From: Trema orientale
Taxonomy: Eukaryota > Streptophyta > Magnoliopsida > Rosales > Cannabaceae
Direction of reading: 5' to 3'
Assembly (NCBI GenBank): GCA_002914845.1
Contig: JXTC01000086.1
Location: 73,051 to 137,050 of the forward strand
Length of the DNA: 64,000 bases
Shown here: piece after piece, positions 51,507-62,538 of the stretch
Layout of the letters: each line of letters opens with the position of its first letter
Position numbering within the stretch: position 1 is the stretch's first letter
Notes under the pieces: model-generated
The model's input: the letters and a program-made list of their open reading frames with translations, nothing else
Databases searched by the model: none
What the model was told of the DNA's origin: nothing
Translations under genes and position numbers: made by a program

Positions 51507-52336
51507 TTTTTTTTTCAGTAATAAGAGTATGCATTAAAAAGCTGCTAGAGCAGCAAGAGAGAACAAAAGAGGGTCGGTAAGAACCAGGCCACCAAAAAAG
51601 GAAAAGATACATTAATTGATAACCTCCGAAAGAGAAAACGGGAGGCACTCTAGATCAACTACATCAAAACAAAAGGACTGTGCGGCCCAGGCCGCGAGAT
51701 TGTGAGCAACAACCGTAGCTTCCCTAGGGACGAACACAATATCCCAGAATTTTAAGCGGGAGACCGTGGAACGAATCTCAGAAACAACTTCTTTAATCAT
51801 CCAAGGCACCCGGTCGGGAAGTCCCTGTATAGCTAGCACAGAATCTTTGCAGATCACCGCTTCCAAAGATTCGGAAATGGCCGTGTGAACCGCCGGCAGG
51901 ATGGCCTCTGTCTCGGCGACAAGCGGGTGTGTACACTCCTTACACATTGACGCCATCATAACAGCGCCTTTGTCATTGTGCACCACCACCGCAAATTCAC
52001 CGCAAACTCCGCTCTAATTGCTGCATCTGTATTGAGCTTGACCCACGGGCAGGGAGGACAAGTCCACCGCGGGGTCGGTGGGCAGGGACCTGTAGTAACT
52101 TCGTACTCAGCAGATATGGCAGACACTTCTCTAAGCAGGGACAAGACTGGTCCGGGTGCTCCTCCATGGATGATTGAGTTACGCTCTTGCCAGAGTTTCT
52201 CGAAGCAAACAGAGGTGAAGATCATGAGATTCTGCGCATAAGGAGCTACAGCGGAAATGACGTTGCCCTCTAGTAAAGCCAAAAAACAGAGCCCAATAGA
52301 AGGAAAGCTGAACTCATCACAGTGAATCCCCAACAA
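51507..52336 (-). mobile_element. LINE-type retrotransposon 3' remnant (RNase H domain)
   Basis: Two minus-strand frames together encode the end of a plant LINE open reading frame 2. The first (52336-51956) has the RT tail motif LWQERNSIIHGG and then WVKLNTDAAI, the start of the RNase H domain. The second (51989-51612) has HNDKGAVMMAS, HPLVAETEAILPAVHTA and VPREATVVAHNLAAWA, the later RNase H motifs. They are separated by an 11-bp local duplication (TTTGCGGTGAA before TTTGCGGTGG) that shifts the frame. The minus-strand 3' end runs into a short poly-A tract (poly-T at about 51507-51516). The upstream RT and endonuclease parts are missing, as in 5'-truncated LINEs. Confidence 0.8.
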
Positions 52337-52409
52337 CGAAGCAAACCATATTTGCTTGGCAATAATGCATTCATTATATACTAGGCAGCAGCAAATGCCA
52401 TAATTTTAA

Positions 52410-53205
52410 GAGCATCTCCAACCACACGGCAAAATGCCGTTTTTGCTAGAAATGGGGTAGATTTAGCTCTCCAACCCAGCTGCAAATCTTGCGTTAAAAT
52501 GAAGGAAATCTACAGTACCACGCTATTTATGGTGTGGTACTGTAGCGCAACGCCATTTTATTTTATTTTTTTAAAATGTTTTTTTTGTTCAACTTCCAAA
52601 AATGCCCATTTTTAAATGTTTAATTCCATATATATTTTTGGTCAAATGTGCTACATTTATAATATGTTAATTATTGTAAATGATTTTATATTAATTGTTA
52701 AGTTAAATAAAGATTAGTTAATTTAATAGTTTCAATTTGATTATAAAAACTATTACACGTGTAGAAATAATTAATATGATTTATATAATTATATTAGTGA
52801 AGTAATTGTTTAAATAAAATATGGGCGCGTCTACAGTAGGGGCGCCCTTACGTAGGGCCCTGTCTATTCACCGTTGGATGGAAATCTGTATATAAATAGA
52901 TTCTTCACAGATTTTCGTTATTCCCCACATATTCTCATCCAACGATAATTAAGGCATGACCCTACGTAGAGACGCCCCTACCGTAACCATCCCCATAAAA
53001 TATTTATAGAGAGATAAGGGGTAAAAATGAGATTTAAGTAAAAAATAAAAGGAATATTATTTTTTTAGTAGAGAATATCCTTTTTTATCTTTTTTGTTGT
53101 AATATTTAGAGTAATGAGTTGGAGATAGAAAAAAAATATAGAGTAAAATTACTGTATTTTAGAGTTTTAATTACTGTAAAATAGAATTCGCGATTGAAGA
53201 TGGCC
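52410..53205. mobile_element. Harbinger-like MITE with ATCTCCAAC ends, copy 1 (host of a nested insertion)
   Basis: The left end GAGCATCTCCAACC and the reverse complement of the right end (GGCCATCTTCAATC) match those of the element at 60518-61162. The flanks are TAA on the left and TAT on the right, close to the TAA duplication of the second copy. The interior is non-coding and contains a separate 172-bp element at 52823-52994. Confidence 0.68.
52823..52994. mobile_element. Mutator-type MITE nested in another MITE
   Basis: ATAAAATAT occurs exactly on both sides (52814-52822 and 52995-53003), a perfect 9-bp duplication. The ends GGGCGCGTCTACAGTAGGGG and (reverse complement of right end) GGGGATGGTTACGGTAGGGG continue inverted through ACGTAGGG and CGTTGGATG, so the 172-bp element can fold into one hairpin. 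It is GC-rich at the ends, unlike its surroundings. Confidence 0.88.
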
Positions 53206-53841
53206 TATACGCTATTCGTATTCAGTACTATATTTATTTATTAATTTTGTTCTCTGAAAGTGATATGACACTTGCCACTCTGTGTACGCAAAAGGTAAAC
53301 CAAGCAAGAAGACTATGCTGGCTTGGTATCCAAGTATCTTATGTACGATAAACTATCAAGCTTTAGGAATAAGGTTTGTAAGGTTGAATGTCAGCAACAA
53401 CGACTCTTGGCCTTCTAAGGTATGTAATTCGATTACTAAGAACCATAAGATTTTTGGCCTTGTTTTTATGAATGTTTAGGATGAATATGGTAGGTACCAC
53501 CCGTCACTAATAACATTTATTCCAAGCATTTTCAACCCACAAAAAGAAAAATCAATTTATTTACATTATTCTGATTTTATGGCACAAGAAAAAAAAGGGG
53601 AGGATTAAATAGTAGAATATTTCATTTCCACAGTTCAAAGTGGAATCCAAGTCCTCCAAACACTGGATAAATATGTAACAAAATCTACTGCTACCAATTT
53701 GACAAATTTAATTGCCACATCACGAGTTAATAACATAACAAAACCTGAAAATACCAAAAAGAAGAAAAAGAAGAAAGAAAAAAACAAAGACCGATTTACA
53801 GCACAGCATACAATACAATATATCTTCGTCATCAAACATCT
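53206..53841. other. Spacer downstream of the lectin gene
   Basis: No gene was recognised; short open frames only. The part next to 53842 is probably the 3' untranslated region of the lectin-like gene. Confidence 0.45.
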
Positions 53842-54918
53842 CTACTGCTTACCATCTTCGATGGCTTTATCTACTTCTACTACTTTGACTTTCTTGTACT
53901 CCAAATCCACAGGCTTTACAGCCAACTCCTCAGGCATCACAGGACGTTTACTAGCAAATATGGTCCACAGATACAAGACAGTGAACGCTGTTAATGCTCC
54001 ACAGGCAGCCCCAAAAATCATGGCAGCAAGAATTTTCGTCAGGCAATCTTTCCTCTTTTCAACTTTCAAAGGCTTAGAATCCTTAGCTAAGGCCTTGGGA
54101 TCCAATGGCTCAGAATGCATCCATTGAGGAACATGTCTTTGCTCAAATCTCCAAGAGTAGATATAACATGTTTGAGAAGAGTTCCCATTATCAGAGCTGA
54201 AACCCACCAAAGCTTCCTCATTCTCCCATACTCTTGATAAGTCAATTGGGTACCAGTACAAAGGGTCAGATGGCTTGACATTACCAAATCGACTTAGCCT
54301 AACTTCTAATCTTTTAGAACCAGCTTCATAATCAATCCAAGCAAATGACTTGTTCCCATTATCAAGAATCAAATCAATGGTTGAATGGTTCCTTACTTTA
54401 GCTGATACAAAACTACCCACATCGATTCCAGCATGAATTTTCACCAAGCCATCATTCTTATCATCCTTTAAGGAACTAAACTTCACAACAACAATCTTAA
54501 ATTTACCCTTCTCAATAAATCCCACTGGGAGCCCAAATGAGCTATTATAGAAAGTTTTAACACTAAAACCACTTGGAAGCATAACAAAGGCCAAACCATT
54601 CCCACTTCCAGGGGAAAGAGAGAAAGAGAAAAAAGTCGAAAACGACACCAATTTCTGAGGCTTACCTTCAATAAGCTTGATGGGTTTCTTGTAAACGACT
54701 CGTCCAGCACTTGAACTCACTGGACCAGTGAGTTGAACAGCATAATCACCAATAACGACCTTTGCATCACCATACAGAGCGATTCTGGACTCAAGTTTAG
54801 GATCTTTACCAAACTGTGGGAAAGAAAATGAGAAATTTGAGTCCAAAGCTGAAGCTCTAAAGAAGAGAATGAGGAGTGAGAAAGAGGTGAAGTGCCAGGA
54901 AATGGATAATGAAGCCAT
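53842..54918 (-). CDS. L-type lectin-domain membrane protein without a kinase
   Basis: An intronless 358-residue protein. An N-terminal signal peptide (about 1-24, ending SALA-like RASA|LD) is followed by a legume-lectin fold (about 25-265) with SFSTFFSFSLSPGSGNGLAF and IHAGIDVGSFVSAKV. A transmembrane helix (about 296-322) and a 36-residue cytosolic tail ending EVDKAIEDGKQ come next. Several N-glycosylation sites are visible (NFS, NSS, NHS, NKS). Related plasma-membrane receptors carry a kinase after the helix; this one stops, as do a few known plant paralogues. The loop that normally supplies Mn/Ca ligands (V-E-F-D) reads VVVKFSS, so metal-dependent sugar binding is probably lost. It may act as a co-receptor or decoy, but that is inference. 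Confidence 0.88.
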   Translation of the reverse strand: MASLSISWHFTSFSLLILFFRASALDSNFSFSFPQFGKDPKLESRIALYGDAKVVIGDYAVQLTGPVSSSAGRVVYKKPIKLIEGKPQKLVSFSTFFSFSLSPGSGNGLAFVMLPSGFSVKTFYNSSFGLPVGFIEKGKFKIVVVKFSSLKDDKNDGLVKIHAGIDVGSFVSAKVRNHSTIDLILDNGNKSFAWIDYEAGSKRLEVRLSRFGNVKPSDPLYWYPIDLSRVWENEEALVGFSSDNGNSSQTCYIYSWRFEQRHVPQWMHSEPLDPKALAKDSKPLKVEKRKDCLTKILAAMIFGAACGALTAFTVLYLWTIFASKRPVMPEELAVKPVDLEYKKVKVVEVDKAIEDGKQ

Positions 54919-55313
54919 GGTTAGAAATGGGTCGGAGCTGAATCTGAGTTTGGCGAACTGGGTTGGTCTCTAGAGCCTGTGAAAGAACCCCATTTGCATA
55001 TCTAAAGGTGAAATTTTTCTAGGGTTTGAGGGCAGAAAGAAAGCATTGGAATTTGGGGGTTGGCTTGGAGGTTGTGAAAATTAAATACGTCTACTCGGTT
55101 CTGCAAAACTCTCTATTCACTTTCTCGCAGTGGTTGCTGAGTGGGAATATAATAAAGGATGTCTTGCTATTCTGCTCTTTTACTTTTCCATATTCTCATT
55201 TTAACCCCCATTCTTTCTAGATTCATGAACATACCACTAAGATTTCCTTTTCTTTTTCTTCTTAGATTTCAAATAACTACAAATTTCTTTCAATTCCTCC
55301 CCAGTATACTTGA
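54919..55313. promoter_or_regulatory. Upstream region of the lectin-like gene
   Basis: This is the 5' flank of the minus-strand lectin-like gene. I see no strong TATA or telo-box, and no coding sequence. Confidence 0.35.
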
Positions 55314-56035
55314 GGCTGTTTGGTTTAGCTTCTTAACAAGCTAAAAGTATTTTTCGAACAATCTGTAAGCTAAAAAGTATTTGGTAAAAACCTAAAAATC
55401 AGATTATTCAATAATTTTTGATAAAACTACAACCTAAGGCAGCTTTGGCTTTTAGATTATGCATGAATCTACACTATCTTTTAATAAATAAATCATAATG
55501 GCTAAAATACTCTGACTTAAAAGTAAAAATACCACACATTTAATTGAATTTATTTTTTAAAAAGTATTAATATATTTAAATCGTAATTGACTAAAATACT
55601 CTTCATATTAATTATTTGAAGTAACCAAATTAATTCTTTATTTAAATTTTAAGTTTAGATTAAAATAAAGTAAATTAAAATAAAATAAAATAAATTTAAT
55701 TGAGTAACTAATTTAATTGAGTTTATTTCCATATCAATTTTTTTTAAAGTATTAATATCTTTAGTTTGTACAAATATGTATAATTGTGAAAAATATTAAT
55801 AAGCTCTTTCTATAAATATGCATAATTGTATAATGATGTTTATTTTGGTCATTTTATATTTGCATAATAATTCAGTCATATAGTCTACCAAACATTTTAA
55901 TACAGCTTTTTCAAGTCACAACACTTTAAAATTACAATTTACCAAACTCTCTGCTACTTTACGCTACAACGAATTTTTCATTCAGCACAGCTAAAAGTGT
56001 TTTTCTTAAAAATCTACAGTTCTACCAAATTGGCC
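55314..56035. mobile_element. Possible hAT-type non-autonomous element
   Basis: The left end GGCTGTTTGGTTTAGCTTC and the reverse-complemented right end (GGCCAATTTGGTAGAACTG) are imperfect inverted repeats. Next to both ends is a TAAGAAAAA / CTAAAAGT.TTTT word pair in opposite orientation. The GGC.GTTTGGT end type is common in plant hAT-derived MITEs. No exact 8-bp flanking duplication was found, so this is tentative. Confidence 0.5.
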
Positions 56036-59000
56036 TTTGAACAACTTTGGGTTTATTATTTCGATTATTTCAATTCACAGTTGATTGGATTATTCAGTTT
56101 TTTTCTTACCCTACTTCCCATTATACTTGAACAACTTTATTATTGGTGATTGGTGAAGATAAATTTTATTATAATGTTCTTGGCACAACTCTAGAAGATT
56201 TTACAAACCATATCCATTGACGATTTACATTTTACTCGACACAAATAACATTGATCACCATAAGGTTAGTTATAAAGTATTGTCAATGCCTTAGCTTGAT
56301 TTCTTTAGTTTTGTTTTTTCATCTGTAATGAATATAACACATGAAACCGAGTATGGAGTATGGAAAACAATTATAATAGCTGGAAAAAAAATTAATAAAA
56401 GAGAAACTTGGGCATGGACACACAGAACTTAGGTATGGAGACCAATGGCTTTATGCTTGTTATTATTAGCTCTTTGTCGAGGAATAATGGTTTGCTCACG
56501 TGAAACATTTAAATGCCTCCCGAAAACATGAAAGGAAGACAAATTTAATGTATAATAAAAGTTTTAGCATGAAGTTAAAACCAATTAAAATTTTAAAGAC
56601 TTGGGAAAACTCATGAAAAGTAAGAAGGCGTAATAAAGAGGTGGTCTTGACTTGATAGTAAAAGTAATATGTTGGTAATATTGTTGGTGAAAAATATATT
56701 TCAATTGTGGGGACATAATAAATTATGGGACAATGAATGCAAATAAGCAAACAATAAGGTGGGTTTTCATAAATATCTCTTAATGAAGAGTTACAGTTGT
56801 CCAAAAGCCTTAAAATTAGAGCAAATGCTATAGTGAGTACCCAAATGTGCACACACCCTGGTCACTTTTTGGCTCAAGAAGGACAGCTGTGCAAAACAGG
56901 TAAAGGATTGCGCAGTTATTTTAATCTTTTATGTGAGATTCCCACTATGTACTTCCCTTTTCACTTTATTTTTCTTTTGAAGAATTATTTTGTTACGGAA
57001 AAGGTTTGTGGAGTTGGGTTTTGGGGATGGTGATGAGGATGATAGAGATCACTGAGAAACAAAGGATTTTGTTAGGGGACCATTACTTGTGCATGTTGTG
57101 TAGCAACTGTTTGACAAAAACCAAACAGAGAGAGTGTTGTGCATCCTGTCTACTTTAGCAAAACCCTTTTCAGCCCCAAAAAACTATTGTACGCATGCTT
57201 CTGGTAAAAGAATATACAGGATTATTTTCGTTTACTCAATCTTAGACCAGTAAATGATATACACATTAAATTGACACCAATCTACCATAGGTAGGTGCTA
57301 AATGCTTAAATTATATGCCAAGCAATCTTAAGTTTGAGTTATTTGCCACCTGGTGATCGAAGTAAAGATTGTGAAAATATGTAGGTAGTACAAAAAGTAC
57401 CTTGTGATTACATTATTATAACGTCCCTTCCATCTACTCCTAGTATAGAAACATACCACCAAGCTTGGGACAACAATTGTAAAAGTTACCACCAAGCTTG
57501 AAAGCTTAGAAGTAAAAGAATTCGAGCTTGAGATATTAGTTTTTTTTACCTAGCTTTCTAAGTTTATGAGTGAAAGAGAAAAAGGGTTAAGGTCAGCTTG
57601 GAAGCCTAATAGTAAAAGAGTTCGAGCTCATGACAGTCAATTGTTTTGATGCAATAGATGCGTATAAAAGACAATTGTTTAGGGACTGGGGTTAAACTTG
57701 TAACCCTCTTGTGAGACGGTTCATGTCTCACACGCATGATTTAACCACTAATAATTTAGTACTTATCTTCTTTTTATTAAGTGCGCTTATAATATTTATG
57801 AATGGAGATTTTAAGAGAAGATACCTGAAATGAACCTTCTCCTCCTTCAATTTGTTCTCGGATTTCTAAGAGAAATATATAATATATCTCAAATACTTGG
57901 TCTGTTCCGCAAAATATTTACTTCACAATCAAATCTGGGATTGACATTGAATGCAAGCATGCATGTGTACACGCATTGAGTAAAGAGCATTTAACATGTG
58001 CTGTTGTTGAATGTTGATTCTCAGCATTGAAAGAACAATAAATATAAAGGTTGGGTTGGTATTATTTAAAGCATTCAACACTTTGAAAATCTATTCTATA
58101 GGACAGACCCTGCCTCCTCCCTGCTGTTGCATTCAATGAGCTTTACCTATAATACTGATGAATATTAACTCCCCTTCTTTTTATTTTTCAAAAAAAAAAA
58201 AAAAAAGGAACACTAACTCCTCAAGGGGACCCCTTTAGGGGTGTTACCCTGTTGGTAGTTTCTCTACCTGCCTCTAATGGATTATGGACCCCAAAAGGCT
58301 TTAAATTTCTGAACTTGTATTAACTTGTGATTGGTAAGGGGGGAAAAATGAAGAAAAAGAAAAGGAAGGAACCAAAAGAAAGGAAAGAGTAGTTATATTT
58401 GTTGTTGGCCTTTTGCTTCTTATCAAGATTCTATACTTATCTGTTCTCCACTATCATCCAATTTTCACAATATGAAGACAAAATTTAAATGCTGGCCACA
58501 AGCTTCTAAGGTTTAACAGGTGTTTAAAAAGTACACTGGTATTTTTGGTTCTTGTTTTTTGGGTTGAAGATGTGCATCACAAAGATATGATAACTAAACG
58601 AGTCTCTCTTTCTCAAAAAAAAAAAATAAATAAATAAATAAAAATAAAAGACCTAAACTAGTCTCTCTTTTTTTCCCCCTTTGAAATAAACGAAGTACGA
58701 GGAAACAAACAATTTCTCTAAGTATAATACTAGCAACTATATTAAAAATAAATTGACCCATCAAGCAGAGTATTATATGTTTAATTTCTCGTTTGCTCAG
58801 AGTTTAGACACATGGAAATCCATCAAGGCATAAAAGTTGCGCAATGTTAAAATGCACTTGTAGTGTTGAGCGTCGTATACTAATAATGATGCCAATATGC
58901 AAATTTAATGTGTGGATTTTGAATTGCAAGTGTGGAGAAACATTCTGATAGAACTTTACATGCTCAAGTTAAAAAAGAAAAAAGAAAATCAAAGAGAAGC

Positions 59001-60517
59001 TACATGTTGTATACAAGCCAAGCCGGTTTGTGTATCTAGATTTGAGTATCATAACATAAGGGAATCAAGAATATCCGTCTTCCAAACAGAGAGTGCCATC
59101 ATGTGAACCAAGGAATAAAAAATTATTTTTTCAGTAATTATATTTTAAAAAATTATTATTATTATTATTATTATTTTTTTTCCATTTATTATCAGAGAGG
59201 ATTTTTCTGAGACAACCTTTATTGAAATTGCTGGCGCATTAAATTGGTGTGCCTTAAAAGCTTCCTCAAGCGGATCACGTTAGGACCACATAGGGTAAGA
59301 CGGGCAATGTCACATTGCTACCCATTAAAATAATGAAGCAAGAAAAAAATAAGCTGGCTAGACACCATGTTCCTAGAGAAGCAATGGGTCATTGGGTAAC
59401 TCTAAAAAGAATAACCTGAAATAACTATATATATATATATACACACACATTAACATAAGCTATTGAAGTTCTCAAAGACTTTGGTCGGCTACGCTTAAAA
59501 AGATTACAAAGATTCTCTCTGCATTAACCCCATTAGTCAATAACCAAGCAACCCATTGTGTGGTGCACGCTTGTTTGGTGTTGTGACTTAATATCCATCA
59601 TCTATCTATTTGGTTAACTCCAAATGGGTAATTAATTACTTAGCTAAACATGATCTAGGACTAGGGTCCATAAACAAGCATGGAAACGAGAAATTTCCTC
59701 AGTTATTTACGAGAGAGAGAGAGCTAACTAAACCTTTCATACTAACTTTAAGAGACGAATCCAAAGGTTCAGCACTTACCAGACGGAAATCCATCAGATC
59801 TAATGGATGGTTGGACCAATGTTAGCACAATTCGGCTAAGTTCAATTCACTCGTCAAATTTCAATCGTTGCCAATGCCAACTTATTATTGTTATTAAGTA
59901 GTATTATAGGATCCATCATTAACTTAATTTCTTCTAATTATCACCCTAGGAACATGGACACGTGAATCGTGTATCATGATCGTCACGCAAAGCTTTTTTT
60001 CCAAGTCTAAAGAAAGGACAAATGTCAAGTAGCCCGCAAATTATGAAGTTTGCCAAATAGCCGATGATGCTAAGAACACTACTTATTTGTCCGCTCAAGT
60101 CAGTTGTGTTTGATATTTTGAAGGGCTTATGTAGACCTAAAGCTTTCATGAAGCAAAATAATAACTAAATTAAGTCCATAGTGTTTTTTTTTTTTTTTTT
60201 TTCCAAAGTCCATAGTGTTTATGTTGTCATGAGATAATAAATAGAATGGTTTTTCCCTAAACTCTCAAGAGAGGACAAACATAATATAGTGTTAGAGCAT
60301 TCTATTCTTCACGAGTCCACAGTTTCACAAAGGCATAGGTCCGACTGGTGGGTGGACCACACCCACACGCTCTAATAGTACAAGTAAAACCCTCTATTGG
60401 TTGTCCTAATTGCCTTTAGTAATAACCATCATTATCTTTACGTTATGGTTGATCATCTCTTGGAATCCAAGTGCAGTTGCAGGTTGGGGCAAACCCAAAA
60501 TTCTTAATGATTCGTAA
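56036..60517. other. Gene-poor spacer with microsatellites
   Basis: No gene was recognised. Microsatellites: AAATA-type near 58618-58645, TTA at about 59152-59175 and TA/CA at about 59425-59450. A GTGAGACGGTTCATGTCTCAC palindrome-like word near 57712 resembles the ends of some plant transposons. Confidence 0.45.
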
Positions 60518-61162
60518 GGTATCTCCAACCCAACTTCAAAATGAAGTTTTACACTAAATTAAAGTTAAAAATGTGCTCCAATCGAATTTTAAAACATGAT
60601 TTCGTTTTAGAGTTTGCAGCAGTATTGCACCAAATTTGAAGTTTCACTGCAACTTTAAAGTTTGGTTTACCAACTTTATTAATTCCAATTCTATCCTTTA
60701 AATATAATAGGCAATGAATTTTAATCCCTTTGTGTACCCTTTTTTAATTATTTGTCTAATAATTTCATGATTTTATTTAAATTCTTTTAATTCAATTAAT
60801 AATTAAATTGGCATTTTTTTAACACAAAAATATTAATAAACTAAAGTAAAATTAATTTATTAATAACTAAAATATTAAAGTAACATTAATTTATTAATAA
60901 TTATAATATTAAAGTCCAAAAAATTACCACTAGAAAATAACATCGATTAATTATTATAGTTTTAGTTTACCTATATATGTAATTAAATAATTAATGGAAT
61001 ATATTAATTATTTAAAAATTAAAAAATGACGAAAAAAAAGAAATATTCTTTTTAGTGTAAGATTTAAAGTTTTGAGTTAGAGATACTCTTTGAAAATAGT
61101 GTGAAAAAACCTATAATTGGTATAAAAGTTATACCATTTTAAAGTTTTGGGTTAGAATGGCC
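60518..61162. mobile_element. Harbinger-like MITE with ATCTCCAAC ends, copy 2
   Basis: The left end GGTATCTCCAACCCAACTTC and the reverse-complemented right end (GGCCATTCTAACCCAAAACT) are inverted repeats, each leading into a TTTAAAAT-type block. TAA lies on both sides (60515-60517 and 61163-61165), the standard Harbinger duplication. It is non-coding, 645 bp long, and the same family as 52410-53205. Confidence 0.75.
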
Positions 61163-62538
61163 TAAAAAGGGAAAGCTAGTTTTACATAAAAAATTATCAA
61201 GAATTCTCTTCGTGGAGAGAAGTGTTAAATACATTTTTTCTTATTCTCTTTTACGTTCTCCAGTTTACTGTTTAATACATGACTTTCATTATCTATTTTA
61301 ATATTTTAATAATATAACAAATCACAATGGAGTATACGTGTAAAATAGTGAGACTGAAAAAATACAAAAAAGAACGTAAAAGAGAGTGCAACTAGCATTT
61401 CTCAAGTCCATAATTATCAAACCCACCTTTGATAAAGGATCTTTCTTTTTAGCCCAACCGTGCTAAATAGCATTGCTCCCCTTCCCAATCCATTAGAAAG
61501 CATACTATGAATATTACCATACTTAACGGTCACCAAATTCATGCAGTTCTAAAGTGGAAAATAGCCTGAAAAGATCGATGCTTTTATTCAGTAGATATCA
61601 CCAAGGAATGATCGTTAGTGTAGTGTAGATGGTCCAGATTTGACAAACAGCAGCCTCAGCTTTCCCTTATTTCTACCGCTCGTCCTCTCTTTATTTACTC
61701 AATTTAATGATAAAGAATTAAGTTTAAAATGATCATCCCTCTTCAATCAAGTGATCAATAAGTTTAAAATGATCACCCCTCTTCAATCAAGCGATCAATT
61801 TCAGCTACATGTAACTAGGTACTCCTTTTGCATCCTAAGAGGAAAAAAGTGGCAGAAGCCTTTTCTTTGTCAAAGCTACTATGCCTATGACAAATTTCAA
61901 AGTGAAGCTCAACACTACAACAAAAAGAACAATAACATTATTAGATAATCATCATCACAAGAGCTTAAGTTATAACTTATAAGAGGGTGGGCCAACATTG
62001 GTCTTTTATATTCTAGTGAGCATTTCTTTTCTTTTTCTTTTCACTTTCTTTTTCCTTTCTCACGATTGCTTGAACTGAAGCTTAGTTTTAGATAAGGTAG
62101 AAGCGTAAAAGGCAAATGGAAGTAAAATTGAGCCAAACTTCACATGCATAGAACCAGGAAGAACATTATGAAAGAAAATGTAATCAAGTGTAATGGTCTG
62201 ATAAAGACTGAAAATTAGATGGATTCTTTAATCTCAGTTCTCATAAATTTGCCTTAAGAATTAGTTAAGATGGTGATCAATTTTCATGATACAAAATCTT
62301 TCGGATTTAAGCAACTCAGGACGTTGACATCAGAAACTACAAAACTAGTCCATATTCAGTGCGTTATTCATATCAAGTAGTTAAAGTGCTTCATGAGAGA
62401 ACAGGCTATTACTTGTAAGGCACCGCATTTTCCATATGAAACAATCAAACAATAAGCAATTAATATCTTGGCAGCAGAAGAAATCATGGGTAAAAACTTA
62501 CCAATAAATAATAATTTTGAAAAGTTAACAGATTTACA
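61163..62538. other. Spacer downstream of the plastid NusG-like gene
   Basis: No gene was found. It contains a two-copy tandem repeat at 61720-61799. The part next to 62539 should include the 3' untranslated region of the minus-strand gene. Confidence 0.45.
61720..61799. repeat. Two-copy tandem repeat, 40-bp unit
   Basis: The unit AAGTTTAAAATGATCA(T/C)CCC...AAG(T/C)GATCAAT occurs twice in a row with only a few differences. Confidence 0.85.

Noticed and set aside
53699..54127. 142-codon plus-strand ORF
   Set aside because: It is antisense to the 3' end of the lectin-like gene.
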